Positions 30,572-38,867 of a stretch of 64,000 nucleotides of DNA are shown one piece after another. The notes under the pieces are model-generated. The model ran no database searches. It was not told the origin of the DNA and saw nothing but the letters and a program-made list of their open reading frames with translations. Source of the stretch: Peronospora farinosa (taxonomy: Eukaryota > Oomycota > Peronosporomycetes > Peronosporales > Peronosporaceae); NCBI GenBank assembly GCA_947646735.1, contig CANTFK010000633.1, forward strand, positions 434,001 through 498,000, given 5' to 3'. Both the position numbers and the translations under genes were made by a program. The first letter of the stretch is position 1. Every line of letters begins with the position of its first letter.

Positions 30572-32161
30572 ATGAATTCTGTTACGTGGTCATTGTATAT
30601 TGAAACGCTGCTATCAGGTGCACAGAGTGTCAAACAAGTAGTGCAGAAACTCTGCACGGACAACAATTTGGCTATCGATGCCACCTCGTCTCAAACCAAT
30701 GGTCAAGTCGTTACGCTCGTGCTACAGACGCTATTGGTCCAGCAGTTATCGTCCAACTACGTGGCGCCATTGATCGAGCAGCAGCTGAAGGAAGATGCGG
30801 CTGTCGCGTATACTCACCACCAGCAGCGTTGTGCCGCTGTTTCGCGTGTGGTTGAGGCCGCCATCAGCCAAAAGCTGCTGCGCGACGAGAGTCCACTCAC
30901 TAACCTCTTCAATTGGAACGCATTCCAGCTACGTCTCGCTAATCTGCGCGCCGCCTTTCCCGAGCCAGAGTTTAATCACGCACTGGCCGTCAAGACGAAT
31001 CCCACGCGGGGTCTGCTGCGTGGTGCACAAGTCAAAAATTTTGGCGCCGAGTGCGCGTCTGTAGCAGAAGCCAAGCACGCGCTGTCACTCGGGTTTGAAC
31101 CGCGCAAAATTGTATACGACTCACCTTGCAAGACGCTGGGCGAGCTGCGGGAGATGCTGCTGGCTGGCGTGTACATTAATCTGGACAATGAAGAGGAAAT
31201 TTGTAAGGTGAACAAGATTTTTGCAGAGCTGAAGGAGTTGGATGAGAAGTGGTCGGAGAAACATGCAGAACAGATTGGACTGCGGATCAATCCCGTAGTG
31301 GGTGGTGGAGCCATCGACGCTACCAGCACGGCCACTGTTACGAGCAAGTTTGGACTGCCACTGACAGCGGAGACGAAGCACCGACTACTGACGATCTTTA
31401 AGCAGAACCCGTGGCTGCAGGGCGTTCACGTACATGTCGGCTCGCAGGGTTGTTCTCTTGACTTGTTGGCAATGGGGGCCAAGAAAGCGGTGGCTTTTGC
31501 GCTGGAAGTTAATGCTCATGTCGGCAATAAACAGGTACGAGTGCTTGACATTGGTGGTGGTTTGCCAACGGTATACGACGGTGGAGAACGAGAAGCTTAC
31601 GATTTCCAGGAGTACGCGGACGCAGTGCGTCAACAAGTGCCTGAGTTATTTACGAGCGGATTTTCATCCATCATCACGGAATTTGGTCGCAGTATCTTTG
31701 TGAAGCCTGGATTGACGGTGTCCAGGGTGGAGGCAGTCAAGAACTGGGCAGGTCAGCATATAGCTGTGGTGCATGTCGGCGCCGACCAATTCCCACGCAC
31801 AGCGTATTTGCCGAAGCAATGGTCACACTGCATCTCTGTACTAGATAGCAACGGTCGTCCCAAGATGGATTCCAGCAGTACATATTTGCGTCAGGACATT
31901 GCTGGCCCGCTTTGCTTCTCCGGTGATTTCCTCGCCAAGCAGTTGCTGTTACCACCTATTCAGGTTGGAGACTTTGTGGTAATCCACGACACTGGAGGCT
32001 ATACGATGTCTATGCACTCCAAGTACAATAGCCGACAAGTGTCGTCTAACTTCGCCTACTCAGCCAGTGACAGTGACGTCAAGTTTTCGATGCTGAAGGA
32101 GCGCGAGACGACGGAAGAAACACTGGCTTGCTGGGGCATCGACCGCGATGTCGAGTTGTAA
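30572..32161 (+). CDS. PLP-dependent group IV decarboxylase (LysA-like)
   Basis: Intronless, 529 residues, ATG at 30572. After a roughly 100-residue N-terminal extension with no recognised domain comes an alanine-racemase-type TIM barrel: HALAVKTNP with the PLP-binding lysine near residue 141, FGAECASVAEAK, GLRINPVVGGG, GVHVHVGSQG, VLDIGGGLP and ITEFGRS. The C-terminal beta domain has the active-site cysteine in CFSGDFLAK (about 448) and GDFVVIHDTGGYTMSMHSKYN-type closure. This is the diaminopimelate/ornithine/arginine decarboxylase family. CFSGD resembles the C-x-S-x-D of diaminopimelate decarboxylase, but the VGSQ form and the N-terminal extension leave the substrate open. No targeting peptide is obvious. 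Confidence 0.85.
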   Translation: MNSVTWSLYIETLLSGAQSVKQVVQKLCTDNNLAIDATSSQTNGQVVTLVLQTLLVQQLSSNYVAPLIEQQLKEDAAVAYTHHQQRCAAVSRVVEAAISQKLLRDESPLTNLFNWNAFQLRLANLRAAFPEPEFNHALAVKTNPTRGLLRGAQVKNFGAECASVAEAKHALSLGFEPRKIVYDSPCKTLGELREMLLAGVYINLDNEEEICKVNKIFAELKELDEKWSEKHAEQIGLRINPVVGGGAIDATSTATVTSKFGLPLTAETKHRLLTIFKQNPWLQGVHVHVGSQGCSLDLLAMGAKKAVAFALEVNAHVGNKQVRVLDIGGGLPTVYDGGEREAYDFQEYADAVRQQVPELFTSGFSSIITEFGRSIFVKPGLTVSRVEAVKNWAGQHIAVVHVGADQFPRTAYLPKQWSHCISVLDSNGRPKMDSSSTYLRQDIAGPLCFSGDFLAKQLLLPPIQVGDFVVIHDTGGYTMSMHSKYNSRQVSSNFAYSASDSDVKFSMLKERETTEETLACWGIDRDVEL

Positions 32162-32319
32162 GCTTAGGTAATTATTGATACACAAAGTGTCGATAGAGCG
32201 CAAGGAACAGGTGTCTCTATTTCTCATGTCAGATTCATGTTTGCAGCTCAGCTCTAGCTTGTCACTCATCAGCACAATCAATTGCACCGGTTTCTTCGTC
32301 GTGAGACTGTTGTCGCGAG

Positions 32320-33747
32320 TTAGTAGCCGCTTTCAAGCATGCTGCGTATATAGACCACCTGGCCGAACGCAATGCCCACGAGCACGATATTCGTGATCAG
32401 AGACATCCACTTTACCCGCGAGTTTGTGCTCTCCGCAGCTAGAGACAAGAAAACAAAAGCATGTAGGTCAGCACACGTTACTTCACAGGAACTGTACACT
32501 ACACGATCACGCAAGATACATCAGCAATGATGACGTACTATCACGGCTCAGCCGTTCTCGGTGCTTAAGAAGCGAAATGTCACCACGGAGGGTGAAGACC
32601 GACTCTTGGAAGTAAGCCACTTCGTGCATAAGCTCCAACCCGACGTCTGTAAGGAACATCCATAAATTCGTTAGTTCTAGCTATTTCAAATGGTGCACTA
32701 AGCATGGATGTACCTTCAACGACGATCTGCGGGAAGTGGTCCTCAGAAGCCTGGTGAACGCCAAATACGACGGCTTCGCTATTACCATCTGCGTGGATCG
32801 AAAAGGCAATTGTCTCCTCATTTAGCTTGCTTTCGAAAATCTCAGTGATGTCATAAGCGACGTGACTACCAATCTCCGTCCTGGCGCTATCATACACGTG
32901 GTCACGGTAGCCTCCGGTCGCGTAGCTTCCAAGTGTCTCCCACGTAACAGGAGACTGAAGGCGATTGGGCAACAGCGCCAAAACAATGTCCACAAACTCC
33001 CCATTCGCGATACTGTCCACCGTCAGCAGCAGTTTAACACGGGTTTGATCATGAAAGATGCTGGGCGAGACACCGGACACGTCGAACTCCAAAATGCCCA
33101 TTTTGGTAGCTTGTCCATCCACTGTCGCCACCTCCACGTGCGTGCCCGCTAGCACCGTGGGCGCATCCTTGCTAATTGTAGCCGCAGTATTGGGAATCAG
33201 TGTCAAGGTCCGAGAGCCAGTTGAAATGAAGTCAAAGGAGTAAAAGAGCGTGATCTTAGAGGACGCGCCTTTAAGCTTGCGAAAGCACAAGTGATACAGT
33301 CCGCTCTCGCGCACCGTGGCTGTACTAAAGTTAGTCTGCTGAGCCTTCCATGTCATCACCTCCCGTTGTGACGGGTTTTTCACCTGCAAAATGGTGTTTC
33401 AGAGCTACCAAGTAAGCGCTATGGACAGAGAGTACAGAAAGAGGAATGGATCATCTGCCGACGTACCACCACGTCGACTAGATCGTAGCTCTTGGGCTCA
33501 AGGATACCGAAACGATAAAGAACTCTGTTATTAGACGCACGGGCATCCACTTTCTCCAAAAAGCATTCCTGAGCAGAAAGTGAGATAAAAAATCATGCGT
33601 GATTGAGGAGGAGATTATATCCAAGTATAAAAATAAACAAACCTCCGACTGAGACGTCAACGTGAACTCGAAGCGCGACGCGTAGGTGAAATGAAACATG
33701 CAAATGCACAGTAGCAATGCCACCGCTAGAGACAAAAAGCTGTGCAT
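32320..33747 (-). CDS. p24/GOLD-domain protein with inserted CBM96-like beta-sandwich
   Basis: Five exons with in-frame GT-AG joins: 33747-33643, 33568-33467, 33383-32714, 32646-32539, 32438-32320; 367 residues. A signal peptide (LSLAVALLLCICMFHFTYA) is followed by RFEFTLTSQSE|ECFLEK, the start of a GOLD domain, which continues to ESGLYHLCFRKL and FDFIS. Between GOLD and the membrane helix sits about 160 residues: GILEFDVSGVSPSIF, RVKLLLTVDSI, SPVTWETLG, HVAYDITEIFE, IAFSIHADG, HFPQIVVE. That order is typical of CBM96/DNRLRE-type carbohydrate-binding beta-sandwiches. Then the p24-style coiled coil (VAYFQESVFTLRGDISLLKH) and a transmembrane helix (WMSLITNIVLVGIAFGQVVY). p24 proteins are COPI/COPII cargo receptors. 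The C-terminal tail lacks a clear KKXX signal. Confidence 0.8.
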
Positions 33748-34239
33748 GAGTGTATCTACTGGGCGGTTCTTATAGTGGACGGGGTAGCAAAATGGATCTC
33801 CTCGGGTTTAAATGATAATGTGTCTGAAAAGCAACTTTAGTTTGTTAGAGCAACTGTTCCGGAAAAAAGTGCTGCAAAATCGCTACGCACCTTCTTGCTA
33901 ACCATCCCCCACCCCAAATTTGCTAAAATTTGATTGGTAAGAATGTTCAGCAACCCCATTTCTAAAAGTAGAAGTAGGAAAAGAAGAGAAGCGTTATTAC
34001 CTTTTTGGCTACCACCAGTACACAATCGGATTGGGAAAATACCCCGTTTTCTTCATTTCTATGTTTCACCAACCGGTAAATCAAAGTTTTTGAAAGTATG
34101 CTGTTTAAAAGTCTGTTTCTCTATAGCCGAACTATCTAATTACGCGCAAAGCCGGTCCTCGATCGTTACTTCGTAAAGAGCATACACCTGTCTTTATCTC
34201 TAGCTCTTAGTATCATCGCGGCGGTAGTGATTTTACTTT
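33748..34239. other. Divergent intergenic region
   Basis: Between the p24-like gene and the nucleotidyltransferase-like gene. Short open frames on both strands show no family features. Apart from the promoter element listed next, nothing is supported. Confidence 0.5.
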
Positions 34240-34256
34240 GCTCACTTTCCATTTTT
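34240..34256 (+). promoter_or_regulatory. Oomycete-type initiator/flanking core promoter
   Basis: GCTCACTTTCCATTTTT matches the oomycete core promoter consensus GCTCATTYYNCAWTTTT at all but one position. It lies 111 bp upstream of the ATG at 34367, a normal distance for transcription start in this group. It supports both the gene start and the taxonomic call. Confidence 0.65.
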
Positions 34257-34366
34257 GGGTGATCTGCACACACACACCAAGCCTATTATTAATAGGAGAC
34301 CAACGTACCGCAACGGACGACGATCTTTCTCCATTCTCAGGAGTTACGTAAACCCCACTCACCGCA

Positions 34367-36076
34367 ATGGTCAAGTTCTTCACTCCCGGTGTGCTTTTGC
34401 TAGCCGCCTCTGCCGCTACAGCTGCCGCGTATGCCTCTCACCTACACTTCCACCCGAAGCCGTCTCGACCGTTACCTTCCAAGTCCAGCACGAAAAATCC
34501 GCACACGGCCCATCAGCGCAACATCGACGAGATCAACCGTCTAGACGGCTACGATGTCATCATCGTGTGTACGTCTACACCACACCAGGCACAATACTGG
34601 CAAGATCGCCTCATGGCTACGCGCGAATCAATCTCACCCAAGGATGCTAAGGTCATCGCTGTGTGTGAGGACTGGGACGGCGGCGCCGGCAACGGCCTCG
34701 GCACGCTCTACGCCTACAAGAAGGCGGTGACGGTTGGCAAGGAGCTATACGGCATCGACATCCCGGCGCTCCTCGCCGCTGGCAGCATCAGCGTTGCACT
34801 TTACCACACTGCTGGTAAGGGTACACGTCTTGCACCGCTACCTGGCAGCGAGAACAATAATAAGTCAGGTGTGAAGCTGCCGGCCATGGTGGAGGTCAAA
34901 GGCAAGTACGTACCCATGACGATCCTTGAAGCGGTGGTGAAGCAGACTGGAGTGTACGCTTCCAGTCGTCGTGGACGATTGTCTGTTTTCTGGGGCGACC
35001 AGGTGTTCATCCCGTCGGCTGAAGTCAAGTACCACGCTAAGCACCACATTGACATCCTTGCCGCGCTTGCTCCCATGCCCTCGGAGACGGAGTGGAAAGA
35101 GAAGGGCCTGGAGAAATATGGTCTGATCGTGGTGAACCAGCAGGATAATGCCGCACAGGTCGACAAGGTCACTCACGAGACTGCTGTTCGTTTGCTGTCT
35201 TCTTTCGGCGAGATGAAATCAGTGGGCACCAGTCTCGGATCGTTTAGCGTTGATGCTGACATGCTTCGAGCGTTGTTGAGCGAGTTTTCGAAGGAGCTGG
35301 CTGCTAAGTCTGGCAAGCTCGACAGTGACCCACACTTCTGGATGCCGCTGACGCTTGATCTCGACGCGTACACGGAGGTGATGACACAGAAAGGCGTCGA
35401 TAAGGTGGAGTCGACTGCACACTACCAGCGTATGCAGACGATGATTGCTACCTTCAAGAAGACTCGGACGAAGGAACTTAAGCTTTTTGGCTGCATTGAC
35501 GTTGGCAGCGATGTGTACTGGTGGGATTATGGTCAACTAAAACTTTATCTGAAGAACAACCGTCTTGTGACCAAGCCTGGCGTCGAGTCGGACTGCTTGC
35601 GCTCTTTCCTAGGCATCAGCAACAACATGGAGCACAGCAATGTCGGTGTGCATGCGATAATTAACGAGGCAACGGTCTTGAACAGTGAGATTGAGCTTGG
35701 TGACATCAAGCATAGCGTGCTTAGCGGTGTTTACGCGAAGGAGGTCAATGCGGATGGCTCGATTCTGATCAATGTGACTGCGCGCTCGATCACAGCGCTT
35801 AACTGCGTAGTGTACAATGTCACCTCGGATGAGGTCGATGGTCTCTGCCTTGAGGAAGGCAGCGTCGTCGTCGGCGTGTTACTGCCCAATGGCAAGAAGG
35901 TTGTGATGCGCTCGAGCATGAACGTGTGCGGTGGCCAGGCATGGAAGACTGTGCTGCAGGAAAACCAACACTCGTTCAAGAATATCTATGAGCTTAACGC
36001 GGACGCGAACGTGTCGAAGTTAGAGAAGTTGATTCAGGACGAACATATGAAGATGCGCGCGGTAGTGATGTCGTAA
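34367..36076 (+). CDS. Secreted or lumenal nucleotidyltransferase-like protein
   Basis: Intronless, 569 residues, ATG at 34367. An N-terminal signal peptide or anchor (FFTPGVLLLAASAATAAAYA) is followed by a Rossmann-like segment YDVIIVCTSTPHQAQYW and VIAVCEDWDGGAGNGLGTLYA. The block SVALYHTAGKGTRLAPLPGS (about 143-162) resembles the G-x-G-T-R nucleotide-binding loop of sugar-phosphate nucleotidyltransferases, with KSGVKLP supplying a possible catalytic lysine and FWGDQVFIPS a metal-site-like D. The C-terminal third has hexapeptide-like features (NVGVHAIINEATVLNSEIEL). No exact family is recognised; a lumenal location would be odd for a pyrophosphorylase. Inference only: NDP-sugar synthesis or a degenerate homologue. 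Confidence 0.7.
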   Translation: MVKFFTPGVLLLAASAATAAAYASHLHFHPKPSRPLPSKSSTKNPHTAHQRNIDEINRLDGYDVIIVCTSTPHQAQYWQDRLMATRESISPKDAKVIAVCEDWDGGAGNGLGTLYAYKKAVTVGKELYGIDIPALLAAGSISVALYHTAGKGTRLAPLPGSENNNKSGVKLPAMVEVKGKYVPMTILEAVVKQTGVYASSRRGRLSVFWGDQVFIPSAEVKYHAKHHIDILAALAPMPSETEWKEKGLEKYGLIVVNQQDNAAQVDKVTHETAVRLLSSFGEMKSVGTSLGSFSVDADMLRALLSEFSKELAAKSGKLDSDPHFWMPLTLDLDAYTEVMTQKGVDKVESTAHYQRMQTMIATFKKTRTKELKLFGCIDVGSDVYWWDYGQLKLYLKNNRLVTKPGVESDCLRSFLGISNNMEHSNVGVHAIINEATVLNSEIELGDIKHSVLSGVYAKEVNADGSILINVTARSITALNCVVYNVTSDEVDGLCLEEGSVVVGVLLPNGKKVVMRSSMNVCGGQAWKTVLQENQHSFKNIYELNADANVSKLEKLIQDEHMKMRAVVMS

Positions 36077-36199
36077 AGGTGCACGGTAGATAAACTCACC
36101 GATTGCCAATAGAAATTTCATTTCATTCATTATTTTTGTAAATTAGCGTTATAGGCAAGTATCAGAATAGGGTGCGCCATATCAGCTCATTTTTACATC

Positions 36200-36600
36200 G
36201 TACTTGATTAGAAATTCAAGTGGAAAAATAATAAATATACACCAGAAAATATAAATATACCATTGTAACACAATGACAAATTTTAGTGCCAAGCAAGAAA
36301 TTGATCATTTGTGTATTATTCGCAAATTTCTTGGCTCAACAATGTAGTCCTGTCTCGAGTTTCGATACGAGCAAGTAATCATCGAACGGCTACTTGGTGT
36401 GTTTTTAATTCACTTCGCCAAAAAAGGTCAAGATTAATTGACTAGTGTGCCAATGCAATTCCAACACTCCCCCTCAATTGACACTATCAATTATGTGCAC
36501 CCCATCTTGGTTTCTCCTGCTTGGCTATCTTTTTGCCATCCTTTCAGCGAGACAACCTCTTTTGTGCACGCGGCGGGAATTGAACTCGCGTCAGTTGGGC
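36200..36600 (-). mobile_element. Possible Ty1/Copia 3' end remnant with tRNA-like word
   Basis: Read on the minus strand, a purine run GAGGGGGAG ends directly at TGTTGGAATTGCATTGG (about 36466 downward), the usual look of a Copia polypurine tract followed by an LTR start. Upstream of it (36600-36540, minus) lies a tRNA-like stretch with GAGTTCAATTCCCGC (B-box/T-arm-like) and no full cloverleaf. The far LTR end is not defined. An AT-rich sequence follows to 36200. No second LTR copy was found in the window. Confidence 0.3.
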
Positions 36601-36677
36601 CCATAACCTGTTAAATAAGCAAGCTGGACGCAGAGGCGATCCTCGGACCGCTGGCGGTCGATACACTGCCGCCACTT

Positions 36678-37582
36678 TTGACCCACACATCACGTATTCA
36701 ACATTCACCTATTAATTCTGAAATCCTATCGATTAATCCGGCTCATGAAGAAGCTCAAGTGCCACTTCCGACCTATAATTTTGTGGCACCGCGCACCCAA
36801 CGGTCGCCAGCACCGACACAAGATTCAGGTTCATCTCCAGGACTAGCTCTATCTCAAATTTTCGCTCCAGACCCAAGTTCTCCATCGCCAGCTTCAAGTC
36901 CTTTCCTCGCACCTCCAGTGCTAGCGCCACATACGGTACCCCGGATCAAGGAAGTCAAGTGTGAGATGTTTATCGACAAGGATAAATGCCCTGGTCTTGG
37001 ATGCGGCTTTGATCTTTATATGCGCAAGTTTCAACAAGCCATTCTAAGTGAAAGTCGACGTAACAACTCGACGTATACGGATGAATTACGTGAGACGTTT
37101 CTCGTCACCTTTCTTGACGGATCCGCCTCGGACTTTATTTTCAGTTCCTGGACGAGTTAATCGACTCACACAATCGCAATCCTTCGTGCCAAGAAGTATA
37201 AGCAGCTTTGCGTGAAGAGTTCCGGTGCAAGCTATCGCAAATCACGCCTGAGCGACTATCGAAACAAGCCTAAGAAACCAGAGCAAACATGGCGCGGGTA
37301 CTACGCATGTCTGCGCTACGTTGGGAAAGAAATGGGCGGTGATAAAAACGCCCTTATCCTGGAGGCATTTTGAAAAATGTCTCTACCGATCCAGGGATCC
37401 AGCTTCAGCTCGCCAGCGTCGTCGACTAAAACGCTATCAACATCAACGACGAAATTGATAAAGCTTTTACGCTCTGACGAAGCTTTTGGGTGATGGCCGC
37501 AAGTCGAGTAGCCACAGCCAGCGTCCTACAAATGCAAAGGCAAATGTAAATAGAGCATCTGCAGCTTCAGTGACAGCAACAA
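36678..37582 (+). pseudogene. Retrotransposon gag remnant
   Basis: An open frame to 37160 begins Pro/Ser-rich, then has gag-like sequence (GCGFDLYMRKFQQAIL, ELRETFLVTFLDGSASDFIF). Similar coding continues in other frames to about 37580 (KKPEQTWRGYYACLRYVGKE; GRKSSSHSQRP). Frameshifts and a stop disable it. It is cut off by the left LTR of element A. The zinc knuckle is not seen; family uncertain. Confidence 0.5.
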
Positions 37583-38165
37583 TGTAACGGGGTTACACGA
37601 CGGTTGTAACATCATTCCGAGAGTCTAAGTTCCCTTGTATTGCATATAATGCATTATGATACTTCTCTTTAGAGAGGTATTAAGTATAAGCGTTAAAGAT
37701 ACGGTATTCGGTAATACCGTATCTTATCGATTAGGATTCGATAAATCGATAACGCTGTATTAAGTACATCATACACAGATGTTTAGACGATACGTCGTCC
37801 AATAGCAAAGTCTGCATATAATAATTACTATTATAGTAATTAATCTAGTGTAGTGTACTTAGAGTAGGACTATTCATAAAATCTTAAAGCATAAATAAAA
37901 TCAGTTCTCCTTTGAGTTTAAGATCGCAAGTCGTTCTGACTTTTTCTCTTGTGCACTTCGTGCGTTGGTTCTCTGAACCTTAAGCTTATTGCTTGCTGAC
38001 TAAGAGTCTCTTTCCTCGTTCCTTAGAACAGGGTGACTTTAAGTCGTTTAATTAGTTCCTTAGAACTAAGTGGCTTTTAGCCTTAACTCTATTTAGTTAT
38101 CTAGAACTAAGAGGCTTCCAGCCTAAAGTCTTCCTCTGGATAAAGAGCTGTGCAGCTCCGCTACA
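37583..38165 (+). repeat. Element A left LTR
   Basis: 583 bp, begins TGTAACGGGGTTACA and ends CCGCTACA. It contains a hairpin (37696-37725, 13-bp arms, loop CGGT), then three related hairpin-like units around GTTCCTTAGAAC / GTTATCTAGAAC near 38000-38130. It matches the right LTR through most of its length. Confidence 0.88.
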
Positions 38166-38167
38166 CT

Positions 38168-38180
38168 TGGTAGCACTTGT
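38168..38180 (+). other. Element A primer-binding site
   Basis: TGGTAGCACTTGT begins 2 bp after the left LTR, as expected for a tRNA primer-binding site. The same TGGTAGCAC core is found in elements B and C. It is not the TGGTATCAGAGC initiator-Met site common in plants. Its last five bases are half of element B's target duplication. Confidence 0.7.
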
Positions 38181-38499
38181 TGTAACGGGCTAAGGACCCG
38201 TTACCGTCTTACACTAAAAGGGCGTTGAGGAAGCGCTCTTAATTAACTCGTAAATATAACTCTGTTTTATTTTTGTTTTAGTTTTAATTCGCAGTAAGTG
38301 CGAATATGCTCCCTAGCTCATGGGAACCACTCAAATATGGAAGTCAATTTATTATTGGCTAATTATTGGGTCTGGCACCCCAATAATAAACCAATAATAA
38401 AATGACGCGCAGTATCCGCTAATCGGATACTGCCCTATGCCTACTTATGTAATTAGTATTAATCCTATAACTACTCATGTAATAGGTTGCCCCATTACA
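38181..38499 (-). repeat. Element B 3' LTR
   Basis: 319 bp; in plus orientation it starts TGTAACGGGC and ends GCCCCATTACA. It is almost identical to the copy at 44927-45246 apart from a few substitutions and 1-2 bp indels. The adjoining minus-strand polypurine tract AAAGAGGGGGGTGA marks it as the 3' LTR. Confidence 0.9.
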
Positions 38500-38602
38500 T
38501 CACCCCCCTCTTTAAGTTGTGCTTACTACAACGTAAGCACATAACTTGAAAATGATTCTTTTCACAAAAGATGCAGCGACACGACCTCGAACCTGCTCAG
38601 TG

Positions 38603-38821
38603 ACACGCAACTGAGCAGCATGACCCTGGCCGCGCGCGCAAGGATATATCTGACGACAACAACCGTAAGATCTGCATGGAGCAGACACTGCGAGTCACGG
38701 ACGCACACTTGATCCCGTGGACGCTATACCGTTATATCAGCGCTAATCATCCAGAATTGGGAGAACTCATAACGAAACTCTTCATTCGCTATCATTCCGT
38801 TGGTGCAGTGGTTTACCACTG
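38603..38821 (+). pseudogene. Element B antisense ORF remnant
   Basis: Between the end of pol and the 3' LTR, antisense to pol, an open frame (first ATG 38676, stop at 38819-38821) encodes DAHLIPWTLYRYISANHPEL. This aligns with LIPWSLYDLSEAHAPDSL of the longer antisense ORF in element C (59810-60391), in the same position and orientation. The remainder is missing, and a tRNA-like sequence (38798-38867) begins where the similarity ends. Function unknown. Confidence 0.55.
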
Positions 38822-38867
38822 AGTTCTTGATCTTGATGTCGCTGGTTCGATCCCCACGTCCGCCATA
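38798..38867 (+). other. Degenerate tRNA-like sequence at the element B pol end
   Basis: GTTGGTGCAGTGG resembles a tRNA A box and CTGGTTCGATCCCC a B box, ending GTCCGCCA. Acceptor and T stems do not pair properly, so it is not a functional tRNA. Read on the minus strand it supplies the last residues of the pol frame (GIEPATSRSRTQW), a translation familiar from tRNA-derived insertions. It is probably a tRNA-derived insertion or an aberrant primer sequence. Confidence 0.4.
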
